Positions 10,081-22,200 of a stretch of DNA of 64,000 nucleotides are shown here, in pieces. Source of the DNA: Ceraceosorus guamensis (Eukaryota; Basidiomycota; Exobasidiomycetes; Ceraceosorales; Ceraceosoraceae); the NCBI RefSeq assembly GCF_003144195.1, contig NW_020290035.1, positions 69,532 to 133,531 of the forward strand, given 5' to 3'. The notes below the pieces were generated by a model. It had not been told where the DNA came from. It saw nothing but the letters and a program-made list of their open reading frames with translations, and made no database searches. How positions within the stretch are numbered: the stretch's first letter is position 1; each line of letters begins with the position of its first letter. Made by a program: the position numbers and the translations under genes.

Positions 10081-11029
10081 GGCTCTCAACTCAGGCTAGC
10101 AGACAGAACAGAATAAGACGATGTCTGCAACAGGAGACCTCAGGGAAGTGTGAGGTTGCCCAATGGGAAGAAGTACATGGCGGCAAAGCTTGGCGGCGGC
10201 AGGGAATGCTGGCAGCGGCGGCGGAACGTTCTGGTAGGCGCCCGTGTCGGAGCGCGTTGCCGGACGCGTCTTGACACCACACGCAATCGTGAATGGACAG
10301 CTAGCAGCTGTGCAAGGCTCTCGCCCTTGTGTGCCCCGATGATCACGCTTAAGGCATGCCAAACCCCATTCGCTGCGCAATGCCTCCAGGCACCAGGGCA
10401 TTTGCTGATTACACAGCACCTCACTTGACCCCTTTGCTCTCGGCCGCTGCTCCACCTCCACGCTAGTTGCTGCACGGGCATGCTGTTGTTCAAGGTCCTT
10501 GTAGAGGTCGGCCTCGCATGGAGTTTCGCGCGGCCCCACCAAAGACGCGTGCACGTGACCGAGCGCACCTCCGAAAATCGTATGCACGCGTCTCTGAGTA
10601 AAGTCTGCCGCACGGTACCGCGGTAGTTGAGTAGGGCTGACCACGTGACGTCGCGCGCGCCGCGCTGATGCGCGCGCTCAGGCCACCGCGGCCGGTTGCT
10701 CGAGCGCGCGTGTGCGTGTTAATTGGTTGGAAAGGTGCGCGAGGCTGTGTGTCATTCTTGCTCATGAAGTGTCGAGTCAATAAGTGTCAAGAGTGTGGAG
10801 GTGCCTCGAGTCTGGCACAAGCTTGCTGGCCTCAAGCTGTTCGATCTGCTGAGCTTGATCGCCCACGCAAGTCGTGAGTCAAAGTTGGCTGTTCTACATC
10901 TCCCCTAACGAGATTCGTGATTCGTCCTCTTCACAAGTCTTCCACGACAAGTTTGCACTACACAACTCAAAAAGTGTCAAAAATCCATCGTCTTCAATCT
11001 TCCTTTCTGGAACTACAATAACAATCGGA
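10081..11029. other. CpG-rich spacer, no gene supported
   Basis: Composition returns to CpG-rich (GCGCGCGCCGCGC near 10,650). Open frames on the minus strand (10,096-10,644) overlap others, have no homologue in the window and are of chance length. The part just upstream of 11,030 has several GTGA/TCGTGA motifs (for example GATTCGTGATTCGTCC at 10,912) and is presumably the promoter of the next gene. Confidence 0.4.
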
Positions 11030-11572
11030 ATGTCAACTGCCGAAAGCCAGCAGCGAGAGCTCATTCGTAGCCGCCGCGGGGACATTCCCGCTCTCCTTCA
11101 TCGTATCTTTGATCGCAATCCAATCATGGACGTGAACGCCAACGGGCCCTTGCCTGATACCGTGAGTAGATTGGAAGAACTTTGGCAAGCTCAGTGTGGC
11201 TGCCCAGAGCTCCATTGAATGGCAGCAGAATGGGAGAGGGCAGGTCAGATCAGCGGGGTCAGCTCGACAGTCAAAGTCACGTACTTGGTAGAATCTGTCT
11301 GACTCCACTTCGCTTCTACCTCACCATGCTCAAAGATTACATACGCGCAACACAGGCGCGACATGGCGGAATTCTCCCGTCCAGCGTCGCCAGAGGAGCG
11401 CGCCCAACGACTGGAGGAAAAGCGTATCCTGGATGCTCGCCTGGCGCGCTTGCGCGGGAACGTCGGGGGTGCTCAAAGCGGAAGCGGGGGTGCTGGCCCC
11501 AGTGGGGGCAGCCAAGTCGGAGGAGCTGGCGGCGGAAGCGGGGTCGCTGGCACCAGTGGGGGGAGCGCGTGA
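11030..11572 (+). CDS. Hypothetical two-exon protein with Gly/Ser-rich tail, ~122 aa
   Basis: Exon 1 (11,030-11,161, 44 codons) encodes MSTAESQQRELIRSRRGDIP... and ends at a GTGAGT donor, phase 0. Exon 2 in the matching frame can start at 11,336 after CTCAAAG and runs to TGA at 11,570-11,572. It reads through MAEFSRPASPEERAQRLEEK, a charged helix, then a tail of GGAGPSGGS-like repeats. The better-looking acceptor (CAACACAG at 11,355) would throw the tail into another frame, so the junction is uncertain. The layout (short MS-led first exon, then a charged helix) resembles the family B-D gene, but sequence similarity is weak. No known domain. Confidence 0.42.
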
Positions 11573-14500
11573 GCTGGAGAGATGGGGAAGGGAACTGTGA
11601 GTGCGAATCGCCACAAGCTCCACCCAAGGCATTCGCTTCTGCTCACACTCCATGTCGCCGCTTGTCCTTCGCTCAGCCAACACAGCAAGGTCATCCGGGG
11701 ACTTGGTGGGATCGGGCGCTCTTGCGCATAGCACGTCCTGTATCAATATCCTTTTCAAACCTCTCCTCTCTCCATCGGCGCGTACTCACGCGCACGACTT
11801 ATCGGGAAGCTCTTCTGCGAGCTGTTCCTAGACACAGACACCACTACATACAAAACCCAAAAAATATACATCTCCTTACCCCTTCCGCTCTTGCTTGTGA
11901 TACGCACGCTGGTGACACGCAGTGCGACCTGAGTTCGCCACTCGTTCCAGATTCGCACTTGAATTGTGATCGCGCTTGTATTGTGACTGTGCCGAGTCGT
12001 GAAGCCTGCGGAATAAGTGAAACCAGAACCATCATGCAGTGCGTATGAATCTGGTGCGCGTACAGCCCGCGGCGCTTCTCGGGATGGTGTTGATGTTTCA
12101 CTTCGCGCGCACGCCACGCGTTCCCTGTCTCTTCTGACAAGGAGGGTCGCAATCACTGCGCAAGGTGGCTTACAGACACACACTCGTCCTTCTCATCTTC
12201 TCTCATCACTCATCCCACTCTACACACCCCCGAGCAGTCATTGTGTTCTCGCACCCTCATATGCTCGTTTGAGTGCGTCCTCGTCACTCCGCCACCCACT
12301 GCTGTCACCTAAATGCCCAGCTTGCACCGACTGAGGCATCGCTCTGGCCCATCGACGCCTATCGCTTGCACTGAGCCCTTCCGGTAATGGAGTCACCAGC
12401 CTTGTCCGCCTCAGTCTCTCTCTTCCCTGCTGCTATGTAGCTCACTATACCTGTGTTCTCGTCGAAGGTCCCTATCTGCTATACATCTCGTTCACATCCG
12501 ACCCTTGCTCACTCTGCAGCCATAGGTACCAATTCCCCAAGTCAGACAGCTCCACCACCCAACCCACCACGCACGCAAGCACCAGCATCGAGCAGCACGA
12601 CTATCTCAGCCATTTACCGAAGCGTGTCCTGGTGACCTTGTCTGGCGGAAGCGGCGCTGGTACCTTCATGAACTGACGCCGGTCGTCTCAAAGACCGCGT
12701 CGGACGTGCGAGCGATCGTCTCTCCCACCCTTCTGCCGGGTTCCGCGGCACATCGTAGGCAACGAAAGGTCAAGTGACAGGCCGGCTCAGCTTGCACGCT
12801 AGGTCTCTTCACGGCTAAGGGTATTCATCGAGAGAGGAGCTGGAGGAGGCAGCAACGAGCGCAAGGTGAGCCTGGCTTTGCAGAAGTGGCGGGACTGGTG
12901 CTCGCTCAACACTCGAAGGGTCCCACTGCCCGCTGACTTGAGTTGCGCTCACGCAGGCACCCTCTGTCCGGCCAGCTTCTCGCAAAGCTAAAGGTCAACC
13001 TTCAGCTAAGAGTTACGCGAGAGGGCAAGACAGGGTGGATATGATACCGGCTATCCGACGACTCTGTCAGCCGCATAGATCACTTCAGATCCGTGCCTCA
13101 AGAGCGACATATGATCCCACAGCTCGACATCTCTAAGTGGAGATGGTGGGCTGGTCTAGACTACTCATCTTTCGGAAATGGTACCAAATCATCTCGAGCG
13201 AGAGCAAACATGACGCATACAGCTGCTCAAGAAGCCGAGTGCCGAGTCTGCCCCCAGCCTCGATCCTCCTGCGAAGCTCTAAAGCATGCCCACAGCGACC
13301 TTTGAAGCACAGCCTTCTACTCGCGGGTCGAGCGTCGGACATTGGCACACCAATCACATCATCTAATACTGGTGGTCGTCGGGCAAAGGCAAGGTGTGGC
13401 CGCCAAGGGACCCAGTTCAGATACGATCGACCTGCATCGCTAAGGGTCTGCCTCTCTCACGCGCTTGGATAGCGGCGTCTTCGTGTACAAGCTTGGGGGC
13501 CAAGACGGAGCTGGAGGACAGTCATTCTCATGAGCGGTCAAAGCAGACAAGGAGACGAGAGCTAGATGGGCGGGAAGCGACGAGTGAGTCTGCTACGCAC
13601 AGACGTGAGTTGCGCTTGCATGCGTCAGGGACATGGCGATGGCTGTCGAGGGCAGGTCGGGTGGCAACGACCGAGCGTACACTAGTCGTGAGCTGCTGCT
13701 GACACTTGCTCCTTCATCCTGCTTCGCGATACCTTAGACCACCGAAGTCATGTCGGAAGGGTCCGCAGCCTTCTGCTCGGGGAGTGGTGTTGCCCCACGC
13801 ATCGAATTATCAGCGCTCGGCGCTCTGCCAAGCAGCGGTATCTGCTGCTCTTAAACCTCGCATGAGTATGCTCAATGCTCATGGATAGCTTGAATCGGCT
13901 TGCTAGACGACAGCCGGCTGTACCCGCGTCACACCCTCGCTTCTCAAGGTACCGCCTTCGTAGAAGGGCTCCAAACCTAGCAGGTTACGACAGTCATAAG
14001 TATTCTCTCTGCCGAAGTCGGTCGCTTGGAGAAGCTCGCCACAAAGATCACCAAGTCGAGTGCATGATCAACAATGCAGTGGCGAGACAAGTGAGCTCAG
14101 CGTCCCGGAGTTTTTCGAGATCAGCACTCGCCCTAAACAGAGCAGCTTGTGCCTTCCGGTCCCGGTTCTGGATGATGCGGAGAAGAATAGAAGGCGTGCT
14201 CGGAGCTCGAATCAGGTCTCATGCTGCCGGTTCCACCCACCGCGTGTCGCGCTGAAGTTACATCACTTGCTTCTACCTCTAGCCTCAAGACGGAAGCAGC
14301 CTCTTCAAGCCACTCATTCGCCGGCTCGTCAATTCTGCTGTGCAAAAACGGTACCGAGGAATGTTCGGGCGATGCAAGCTGAATGTGGCCACGCTGCCGA
14401 GTATTGAGTAAGTAGCGCTTCCTTGATAAAGATATAGCTGCAGAGCTCGATCTTTCACCCTGCTTGCGCAACGTCGCACTCCTCCGTGGGTCCGCAGATT

Positions 14501-15085
14501 CCAGCTGTAGGGACGACACAGAATAATACGCCAGCAAGAAAAAGTGCATGGGTCTGCCGAGCCTTGTGATGGAGTCTAGCCAGAGTAGCGACCGTTCAAG
14601 ACTTGTTCGCCACCTCACGAGCCCATACGGTAACGGAACGTCAAATGGATACGAGCACGGTTCTTGCCTTGCGGTTCTCAACTGATCCACGGCCGAAAGC
14701 CCTCGAGGTCGCGGCGGTCAGATCGCTCTCGACTTGGATATCAGTGTCTGTTCTGCGTGATCATCTGGAAGATTTGCAGTATCGACGTCAAGTACACGAG
14801 GATGGTGGAGACGCACACCGAATGGCTCACGAACAATCACGGACCGACGCGCCACGCATCTGGTGCTATCCTCTGATGGCCGAACCACCGACTCGAGTCC
14901 CCAGCAGCCCTCGATCTCCTTCGTCCGCAGCAATGCAGCCCTGCACTCTCTCCGACTCTTGATAACGCTAGACACGGGCACTTCAGCTGACGGTCAGATC
15001 CACTGCGCTTGCAAGCGACCTTTGCCCGCTCGACTGGGCAGTACGTCGCAGCCACCGGAGCTCTGCAAGACTCGTCATTCTTGCT
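11573..15085. other. Gene-poor stretch, nothing recognisable
   Basis: About 3.5 kb of CpG-containing DNA. Open frames are short, overlap on both strands, and none has a homologue in the window or a known motif. A 288-codon open frame (11,182-12,048) begins over the Gly-rich exon and runs on, but reads as an out-of-phase shadow. GTGAGT and CAG strings occur but do not assemble into a convincing gene. It may contain old decayed genes. Confidence 0.4.
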
Positions 15086-15203
15086 CTGGCCAAAGTGCCC
15101 ACATGCAAACCTCGAACCTGACCTCCTCGGGCCGCAGTGCCCACATCCAAATTTCGGAGCTGCCCTCGGGCCCCAGCGCCTACGTCCAAATCTCGAACCT
15201 GCC
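15086..15203. repeat. Three-unit 39-bp tandem repeat
   Basis: Units start near 15,086, 15,126 and 15,165 and share GTGCCCACAT.CAAA.CTCG-type sequence. Read on plus they give SG.SAH.Q.SNLPS-like repeats. Read on minus they give GQVR.LDVG-like repeats. Both strands stay open through the array, so neither reading can be preferred. No known protein repeat was recognised. Confidence 0.55.
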
Positions 15204-18200
15204 CTCTGCAGTTGCTGCTGGTGCAAGTCGGAGCTCCGATGCTGGCGCCGATTGCCTTGCAGTGAGCCTGCAGCAGAACAAGAGCGCCGAGCCATGCTGG
15301 TTGCTCCACCCTGCTGGCCTCTGAATCCCGTGAGCCTTTGCAGGTACATGCTGCATGCGGCGGGCCTAGCCGATCGTTGCTGAGCGCTCGTCGCTGGAGC
15401 ACGTGCATCTTGCCTGCACGTTCTCCGAAGAAGCATCGGTCCAAGCCTACACTGCACCAGGCTTGCCTTATCGAAGAAGATGCAAACGACTTAGGGTTAG
15501 GGCCGTCAGGGATCTGTCGCAGCTTGAGAAGCCAGCGATTTGCGGACTTCATTTCAAGCCCGCCCTCGGAACATTCTCGAATCGACGCGGACTGCCCCGC
15601 TTACTGAGGCTTGACAAGCGCATGATGCACGGATCAAATCTTCACCGCGCATGCTGCACTTTCACCTTCGACCCACCATCTCGACACGCTCTCTGGCGAA
15701 TGCACGAGGCTGGCCAGCTCACCATCCCTCTCCATCTCCAACGACGGCTCGCACCACGATAAGGTCTGCTGTGAGGCGGGAATTCGAATCGAGGATGCTT
15801 CTGGTCCTGTACCGCCAATCTGGATTGCATCCAACGTGCGTCATTCAGCAAGAGCTTGCTGTCAGCTCTTTCGACGCGGGTGAGCGGCCCTGACTGTACC
15901 GAAGGAGGTCATGGACGCTCCCCGCATGTCAAGATGCTCAAAATTGCCCCCGGGAGGTCATTGATCAGTGTTTCAGATCGCCCTATCGGCACGCTGCCGA
16001 ACTGTCCTCTGCCTTCCTACTGAAACATTGCGCGGCGCCCTTGTGCCTTCGTTGCCTTTCTACTGCATCTATACACTCTGCATCCGAGCGCGACCGACTC
16101 GACTTGCCGCTTCAATCTCATTAGCGTACGCTGCTCTGCGCTATCGCTGCAGCCAAGCCACCGCAGTCCATCCGTTTTTTATCTCAGGGGCTGTTCGACC
16201 TCAGACCGATCGACGCCATACTGCACCAATCCGGAAAGCGCTTGGGCAAAGATGGAAACGTTGAAGAATCGCGGAGCTTATTGACGAGTCTAAGCGATCA
16301 CAGCAGCCATTGCTTGCTGGAAGCTTGCTTGGAGGCACACAGGATAATGTCGCGACCAATGCGCTGGTCGAAGGCACACGTTGGACGGAGGAAGGAGGTG
16401 TTCAAGAAGTGTCGCGAAGGCAGGGGATTATGGATGAGGCTGAATGCGCTAGGTGAGTCGGGATTGGCTAGTATGAGGTGCTAGGTGCTGGACGGGATAT
16501 GGGCAGACGCGATGAGTCTGAGGAGTGCGGAGTGTACGGATGGAATGGAGCGAGGCTCAGCTCGATGGAACACCCGCTGCGCACTTCTCCGGGGTCATCG
16601 AGCCACCGAGCTAACTCGATGTCTGCCATTCGGCAGGGTCAGCCTGCAATGTTCCTGATGCAAGCTCATCGATGCGTACAATGATGCCGCCATCACGGCG
16701 ACGAAAGCGGCAGCAATCTGAAAGGTTCCACAGCAAAGCGCCTGACGAGACGTCTCCTTCGTCTGTTGCCCGATTCAGCCTAGCGCTGACGGGTCTACTC
16801 GGAAGTGAAGCATGCGATTGGGAGCGAGCTGTATATGGCGAGGTGGGAGAGCAGTGCGAATCGATCACACAACCGCTTGGCAAGCCAGATCACGAGACCA
16901 GAGATCTGCTCGTGCGACTTATGCAAACGTGGCAGCACGCACGAAGATCAAGGCAGAGCCGGCGCTGGAGGATGAAGCAGTCAGGACATACGAGAGGCGA
17001 CATCAGATCCATCCATTGCACTCGATGCCCAGGTCCATAGCCAGGTCGCGCATGCACGCAGAGAGGACGGCGTGAAGCTTGAGCAGCTACAAAGCATAGA
17101 GATTACACGGAGACCTGCCTACGTTTCCAATGGCATCTACGAGCGGATCGGGTGCAAGCATGCTCATATCTCGACGCACTACTGCCTGGGCCGGTTGGCG
17201 TCTAGAGACGAGAGCAGGGCATCTTTTTAGTGACTTTGTAAATCTGGTAGAGCTGCAAGTCGCTTACCACTTCTCGCCTTCAATGCTGCGCGTATCACAG
17301 CCTCGCGACCTGGCAGCTTTATACACCGGTGTACTGCGACCCTACGAGAATTACGAGCAGACGTACTTTGCGATCGTCCAGAGCTCCACCTCAGCTTCTT
17401 TATCCAGAGCCCGCTCGTACTCAACCGATTTCGCATGAGGAGTCAAGAATTCAGCCGGTCCCTATGCTTCGTCCTATCGACTATGAGCGCTCAGGCTCAG
17501 TCGGTCACGAGGGCCACCAAGATGACCTGCCTCTCGCAATCTGCGGTCTTTGGATGTTGATACATCGCACAGCCTGATCGCTGGGCAGATCGACCACCGA
17601 AGAAAACAAACACGAGGGTCGTTGGCACGATCGCGAACCACAGGCGCGCCGGTGCCCTTCAAGAAGACCACAATGCTGCCGCGTTGCCGCTACCGCGCCG
17701 GCTGTGTGCTCGAAGAGCGCACATGCTTGGATTACCACCACTTCTCTGCTTTCAGTGCCACTGGACAGTGCAAGCACAATGCTTGGCTTGATAGGGTTCA
17801 GCTCCCTGCGCGGGCGCGAAGAGCACCTTGCGATTCACCTTCCGCCAGTGCTCAAAGGTCCGACGGCTCCCGCCGAGCAAGCTCCAATGCAACGCGCAGC
17901 TCGTTTTGAAGATCAAGACACGGCGACTGGCTCCCGCAAATTGCCGACCTTCCAGAATCGTGTTGCTGCTTCGTCAGGCTACGGCAGCGAGTGATCATCG
18001 ACCACGGAGGCCTCTTTGCCGGTCCAGCCGCCCAATGCGCCGAATAGCGTTCGTCGACCGATCTCGTTGCGGCGTAACCCATCCTACCGCTTGGGCTTCT
18101 TCGATGCGCAAGAGCTTCGCGGCAACATCGTACAGTCCATCGCATGAGCCGACTGAGGCATTCCGCAAACGCTCTTCATCACGACGGTGGTTTACGACGT

Positions 18201-19474
18201 GATGTGGCTCGGTGAAGGGCAACTCCCGAGCTTCGCGGCACACCCGCTCGAACCTGCCCAGAATGGCTCGCATACGACAAATGCCGTTGCCGCCGCATGT
18301 GACGTTTATATGGCATGGTGCGAGATACACGGGCTCTCTATCTCCATCGCACAAAGGTCCAAGGCCGTGATCTCAGCTCTCGATCAAAACCCGATTCAGC
18401 GACACACTGATGCTGAGCCACCACGACGAATCTACCGTCGCTTTCGGATGAATCTGCCTGCACCGTCTTGCTGGGCCCAAGAAAGGTTGGCACTGTTGAC
18501 CTCCAGCCCTTAGCTCAAAATACAGCGTTAGCCGGACTTGTCAAGGACGAGCACGAGGTAGAAGCTGCCGATCACGTCCATCCAGATTGAAGGGGTACCC
18601 TGCATACTTCCGCCGTTCTCCTGGGCCGAGGTACCATCTGCTGCTTTTCTACCCCTCTTCGAAGTCTCAGTCGTGAGAAACGCTCGGCTCGGATCGCGAT
18701 GTCTTGGAGTCGAGACGGTCGAGTCTTCCACGAGTCTTGATCTGAGCCGATGGCTTCTGCCTACTATCAGCTCCATCTTTTCTCAGGCTATCGCATTGCA
18801 TATTCAGAGCCGAACAGCTTGTCCCTATCCCTTTTATTGCGGTGCGTAGGCCGATTGGCCTCCTCGTGAATGCCAACTCATCTCGATCCCGCGTGCGCTG
18901 TCTCCGACTCACCGTTGCAGGAGCAGTGGGCATCAATTTACCCTTCAGCGCGTAAAAGAGGCTTTCCCACGCAGACTTGCGCTGCTTGAGGTCTTCAGGC
19001 TGACCAACTTCCGAGAGGAAATCCTGAAGAGAGCAGCCGAGATGCGTGTGCGGCTGTGCTACTTGGCCTCTTGTGCAAATGCCGAGACGTCCCCATCGGC
19101 GTCTCAATAAAGGGAGTGCAGGCATACCAAGGCGTCTGTTACGACGCTAGCGGTATTGTGACGGTGAGGGCGCATATCTTGACCCCGAGTCGCCCCTTGA
19201 CCCCGAGTCGCCCCTCAGCCGATCACTCGATGAGAGCAGTGCGGAAGTATAGGAACACGGATAGAGAGAGATAGAGGGGGACTGAAGTGTTGCGGTGACA
19301 GTCTGAGCGATGAAAGAAGGAACGATGTAGCATTGGTGTGATTCACACGCACACCTACATAGCGAGCAATCACGGAAACTGAAGCGCGGCGCACAACATT
19401 CAGAATATCAGAATCACGTTTTCTAAGGGGAAGGGGGAATTGCATTCCAAAGCGTCAGTTGTGCTCTCTACGTA
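15204..19474. other. Gene-poor stretch, nothing recognisable
   Basis: More than 4 kb with only short overlapping open frames (longest about 150 codons, minus 18,667-19,125). Some frames look protein-like (for example plus 17,130-17,438), but no family motif, paralogue in the window or consistent splice model was found. A CCCCGAGTCGCCCCT doublet occurs near 19,180-19,215. Confidence 0.4.
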
Positions 19475-19525
19475 TGTGTGTGTGCGCGTGTGTTCGTGTG
19501 CTTGTGCTTGTGCTTGTGTGCGTGC

Positions 19526-19558
<33 letters not shown>

Positions 19559-19570
19559 TGTGTGCGCATG
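19475..19570. repeat. (TG)n-rich microsatellite
   Basis: About 95 bp of TGTGTG with interspersed CTTG and CGTG units; the purest part is about 19,527-19,554. It lies directly at the left edge of the duplicated block at 19,562. Confidence 0.9.
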
Positions 19571-19774
19571 CGAGAGAAGCGCGCGCGCGCAGTGGTTCGC
19601 GATGTGATTTACGCAGTAGGAGAAGCTACAAAGAGAGCGCGCATGAGCTGCTGGCCAAAATGTGAATGTGCTACTCAAGCTCACTACGCTTCAAGAAAGC
19701 CTTGCAATGGCGCACCAAAGCTTTGAGCCGGCCAAGGTTGGCCTCCGCGTCTTCCAGGCAGATGCCAAGCTCAC
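19562..19774 (-). repeat. Partial duplicate of the family E 3' end
   Basis: A 213-bp block nearly identical by eye to 20,251-20,460, starting GTGCGCATGCGAGAGAAGCG and ending GCCAAGCTCA. Read on minus it contains the last exon, intron 2 and the end of exon 2 of the family E gene. It is cut off there, so it is a fragment and not a gene. The intron donor in this copy is GTGAGC instead of GTGAGT. Confidence 0.75.
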
Positions 19775-20250
19775 TGGTTGGCACTTGTCGTCAGCCATGA
19801 CATCAGCAAGTGCCTGCTCAACATGTGCGTGAGAGCAGAGAGCGCAAGACACGTGGAGCATCTCTGGCAAGTCTTGCAACCATTGGCCAGCGGCGCTGGT
19901 GCGCTGAGTGTCCTGTTCATGAAGCCGCTTTTCTCTACACAATGGATCTCCTCCGAAGGACCAGCGCCCGGAGACTTGGCTTCAAGAATCTGCACGTTTT
20001 GGTCCTCAGAGTTGCCGACAACTCTGACAGCTCCTTTTCAGTGCCCACATTGTCAAATGAGGCCATTGGAGCAATGCCACTCCTTGAGCTGCCAGCCTTG
20101 CAGACTCTGGTGCTCGATTGGTCCTTTCTGCAGTGTATCAGCTTGCCATCTTTTGCCAGGCTCAAGGATGTACACATCCTGGCATGTGTGGATGAGCAAG
20201 GCCAGGTGCCCAGGATGGTAGAGGCTCTGAAGTCCGCGCCAAAGACTGCC
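19775..20250 (+). pseudogene. Family F fragment, LRR-like
   Basis: The clearest part (about 19,950-20,240) reads LGFKNLHVLVLRV ... LPALQTLVLDWSFLQ, SLPSFARLKDVHILAC. This Leu-spaced pattern is typical of leucine-rich repeat or F-box-associated fungal proteins. An upstream stretch in another frame (SARHVEHLWQVLQPLASG) fits the same type, so the fragment seems frameshifted or split by an intron. It sits exactly between the two copies of the family E 3' block. A second copy of its core lies at 21,794-21,896. Assignment as LRR-like is by pattern only. Confidence 0.4.
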
Positions 20251-20460
20251 GTGCGCATGCGAGAGAAGCGCGCGCGCAGTGGTTTGCGATGTAACTTACG
20301 CAGTAGGAGAAGCTACAAAGAGAGCGCGCATGAGCTGCTGGCCAAAACGTGAATGTGCTACTCAAACTCACCGCGCTTCAAGAAAGCCTTGCGACGGCGC
20401 ACCAAAGCTTTGAGCCGGCCAAGGTTGGCCTCCGCATTTTTCAGGCAGGTGCCAAGCTCA
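20251..20460 (-). repeat. Right copy of the 210-bp duplicated block
   Basis: Matches 19,562-19,774. Here it forms the 3' part of the complete family E gene (exon 3, intron 2, end of exon 2). Together the two blocks bracket the family F fragment in direct orientation. Confidence 0.75.
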
Positions 20461-20846
20461 ATTTCCCTGCGCTTGAACGTGCGCTCATAATCCCCACTAA
20501 TGCCTGGCAAGAAGCAGGCCGCTTTTGCGTATTGCCACTTTTTCTTCGCTTGCACAACCTCCTCTTCAGCAATTTTGACTTTGCACTTGAGCTTGAAGAG
20601 CTTTGGCTCTTCAGGCACGGTAATTATGGTAGGTTGGATCTGGGAAAGCAAATAGTGAGTGATCTCAGCGCTGATCGAGCCGCCCGATCGTGCGCGTCCA
20701 TACTTGAGACTCACCTCACTGCGGTTGTGTACGGGAGCGGGAGAAGCCTCGCAATACACTTTGCTGGGCTTGTGCAAAGTCTTCTCGTGGCGGTGCGCGT
20801 TGGCGCTAGCCCACATTTGCTGGTTGCGAGTCTTACCGCAAGCCAT
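20296..20846 (-). CDS. Family E member, 138-aa coiled-coil-like protein
   Basis: Exons 20,846-20,715 (44 codons), 20,639-20,372 (89 codons plus 1 nt) and 20,312-20,296 (ending ASPTA, TAA). Donors are GTGAGT. The N-terminus carries KTRNQQMW, and exon 2 is a highly charged helix (EEPKLFKLKCKVKIAEEEVV ... ALVRRRKAFLKR). The paralogue at 35,216-35,738 has the same total coding length (417 nt) and the same phase-1 last junction despite strong divergence, which supports both models. The leader and start are duplicated just upstream. No signal peptide, membrane segment or known domain. Confidence 0.6.
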
Positions 20847-21100
20847 GATGGATTTTGCGTGGTTGAGATGTGTGGTCGTTGGTTGGGAGCAGCCTATCTG
20901 GGTGAGAGCTGAGGGACATCTTCTTGCAGCCGTCTTTGTTGATGCAAGCCCACATTTGCTGAGTGCGGGTCTTTCCGTGACGAGGCATTTTTGCGGCGAG
21001 ATGTGTTGCCGTTCTTTGTTGGGAGCCTATCTGGGTGAGAGCTGAGGGACAAAGGAAGAGATGATGGAACAGGAACAAGAAAGGATCAGCTGGGAGATGC
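20847..21100 (-). repeat. 142-bp duplication of the family E leader and start
   Basis: A second ATG context at 20,988 repeats the leader (CAGCTCTCACCCAGATAGGC) and the first ~15 codons (KTRTQQMWAC against KTRNQQMWAS) of the gene starting at 20,846. Spacing is 142 nt, so the two starts are in different frames. The upstream copy has no donor of its own. Around 21,060-21,100 the sequence AGGATCAGCTGGGAGATGCCC resembles 36,386-36,405 upstream of another E copy, suggesting a shared promoter part. Confidence 0.6.
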
Positions 21101-22200
21101 CCTTTCATGTGGCTAGCTGGACCTGTGCAACTCAACAAATACGTGAGCGCATTCCAGAGCAATGCCAAACCTTGCTTGGTTCCCATTGCAACAGTCTGAA
21201 TTGGGCTTGAGGCTTGAGCAGCGGTCGCCATACAGGACTTACTTGCTGGCAATGGCACAAAAGGGCAGTCAAGCCATGCTTAGATGCAGTGGTGAATGAA
21301 CACCTGCTGCCTCTTGAACGCCTCTCAACAGCTGACAGTCAAAGCATTACGCCTTGCTCCTCCTCTGTTTACACATCAGGGGTCAGGGTGCTGACTTGAG
21401 CCTAGCTCATTCTGCGCCCTAGAAGGCTGTTGAGCATCTAACTTCTCCAACCTTTCAGCGGCTTGGCTGGACTGTCAGGATTGAGCTGACATTGTAAAGT
21501 TCAACAATACCCAGCGCTCTTGAGCATGCAGCAGTGTCCATCGCTCAATATGCGTTGTCAGCCAGGATTCTTGCTCAGCAACAGCAGCTTGACAGTGGGC
21601 CTGTCACTGCCTTGCTGGTCATTCTGTGACTAAAATGCGGCTGCACAATTATACTACTCACAACTGTCCTTGACCTTGCCATTTTGGCTGCAGATCTCTC
21701 AGTAATTACCTGTGGTGCCCTTCTACAAGGCTGCTTGCTGCACCAGGCTTGCAGCAACTTGCTAGTGAGACAGGCCTCTGAGAACGCACTACAAGCTGCC
21801 TGCCTTGCAGACTTGGGTGCTTGATTGGTCCTTCCTGCAGTGTATAAGCTTGCCATCCTTTGCCAGGCTCAAGGATATTCGCATTCTGGCTTGCATCAGT
21901 CAGGGGACTGGTTGTCTAAGAGTGGTGGCAGCCTCCTGTCAGGCAATTGCAGGTGCTTTGGCTAGATCTTGCGTGGAGAGGACAACTATCATAGGTGACC
22001 AAGCTTGTGCTTCTGCTTGCTGAAGTCATGTCTTTCTTATCTTGCTCAAGGAGAGGAATGTCTTCTAATTACATCTGATGGACCAATTCACAAACCAGTT
22101 GTCCAGGGCATTGACTGGGCAGCACGCCTGTGCAGATGTGTGCCTGCACGAAGCCGACTTCGTCCCTGGCTTTCACTGCCTGTGACTTATCATGTCAAAA
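21101..22200 (+). pseudogene. Second, more decayed family F copy
   Basis: CpG-poor stretch whose core (21,794-21,896) matches 20,089-20,190 at both DNA and protein level (LPALQTWVLDWSFLQCISLP, then FARLKDIRILAC). The surrounding sequence has Leu/Ala-rich pieces in several frames (for example QYALSARILAQQQQLDSGP near 21,560). No continuous gene can be assembled, so I treat it as a broken paralogue. Confidence 0.4.

Noticed and set aside
11182-12048. 288-codon plus ORF as a gene
   Set aside because: Much of it is the out-of-phase reading of the Gly-rich exon (repeated KRKRG/WPQWGQ phrases), and it lacks motifs or introns typical of the neighbours.
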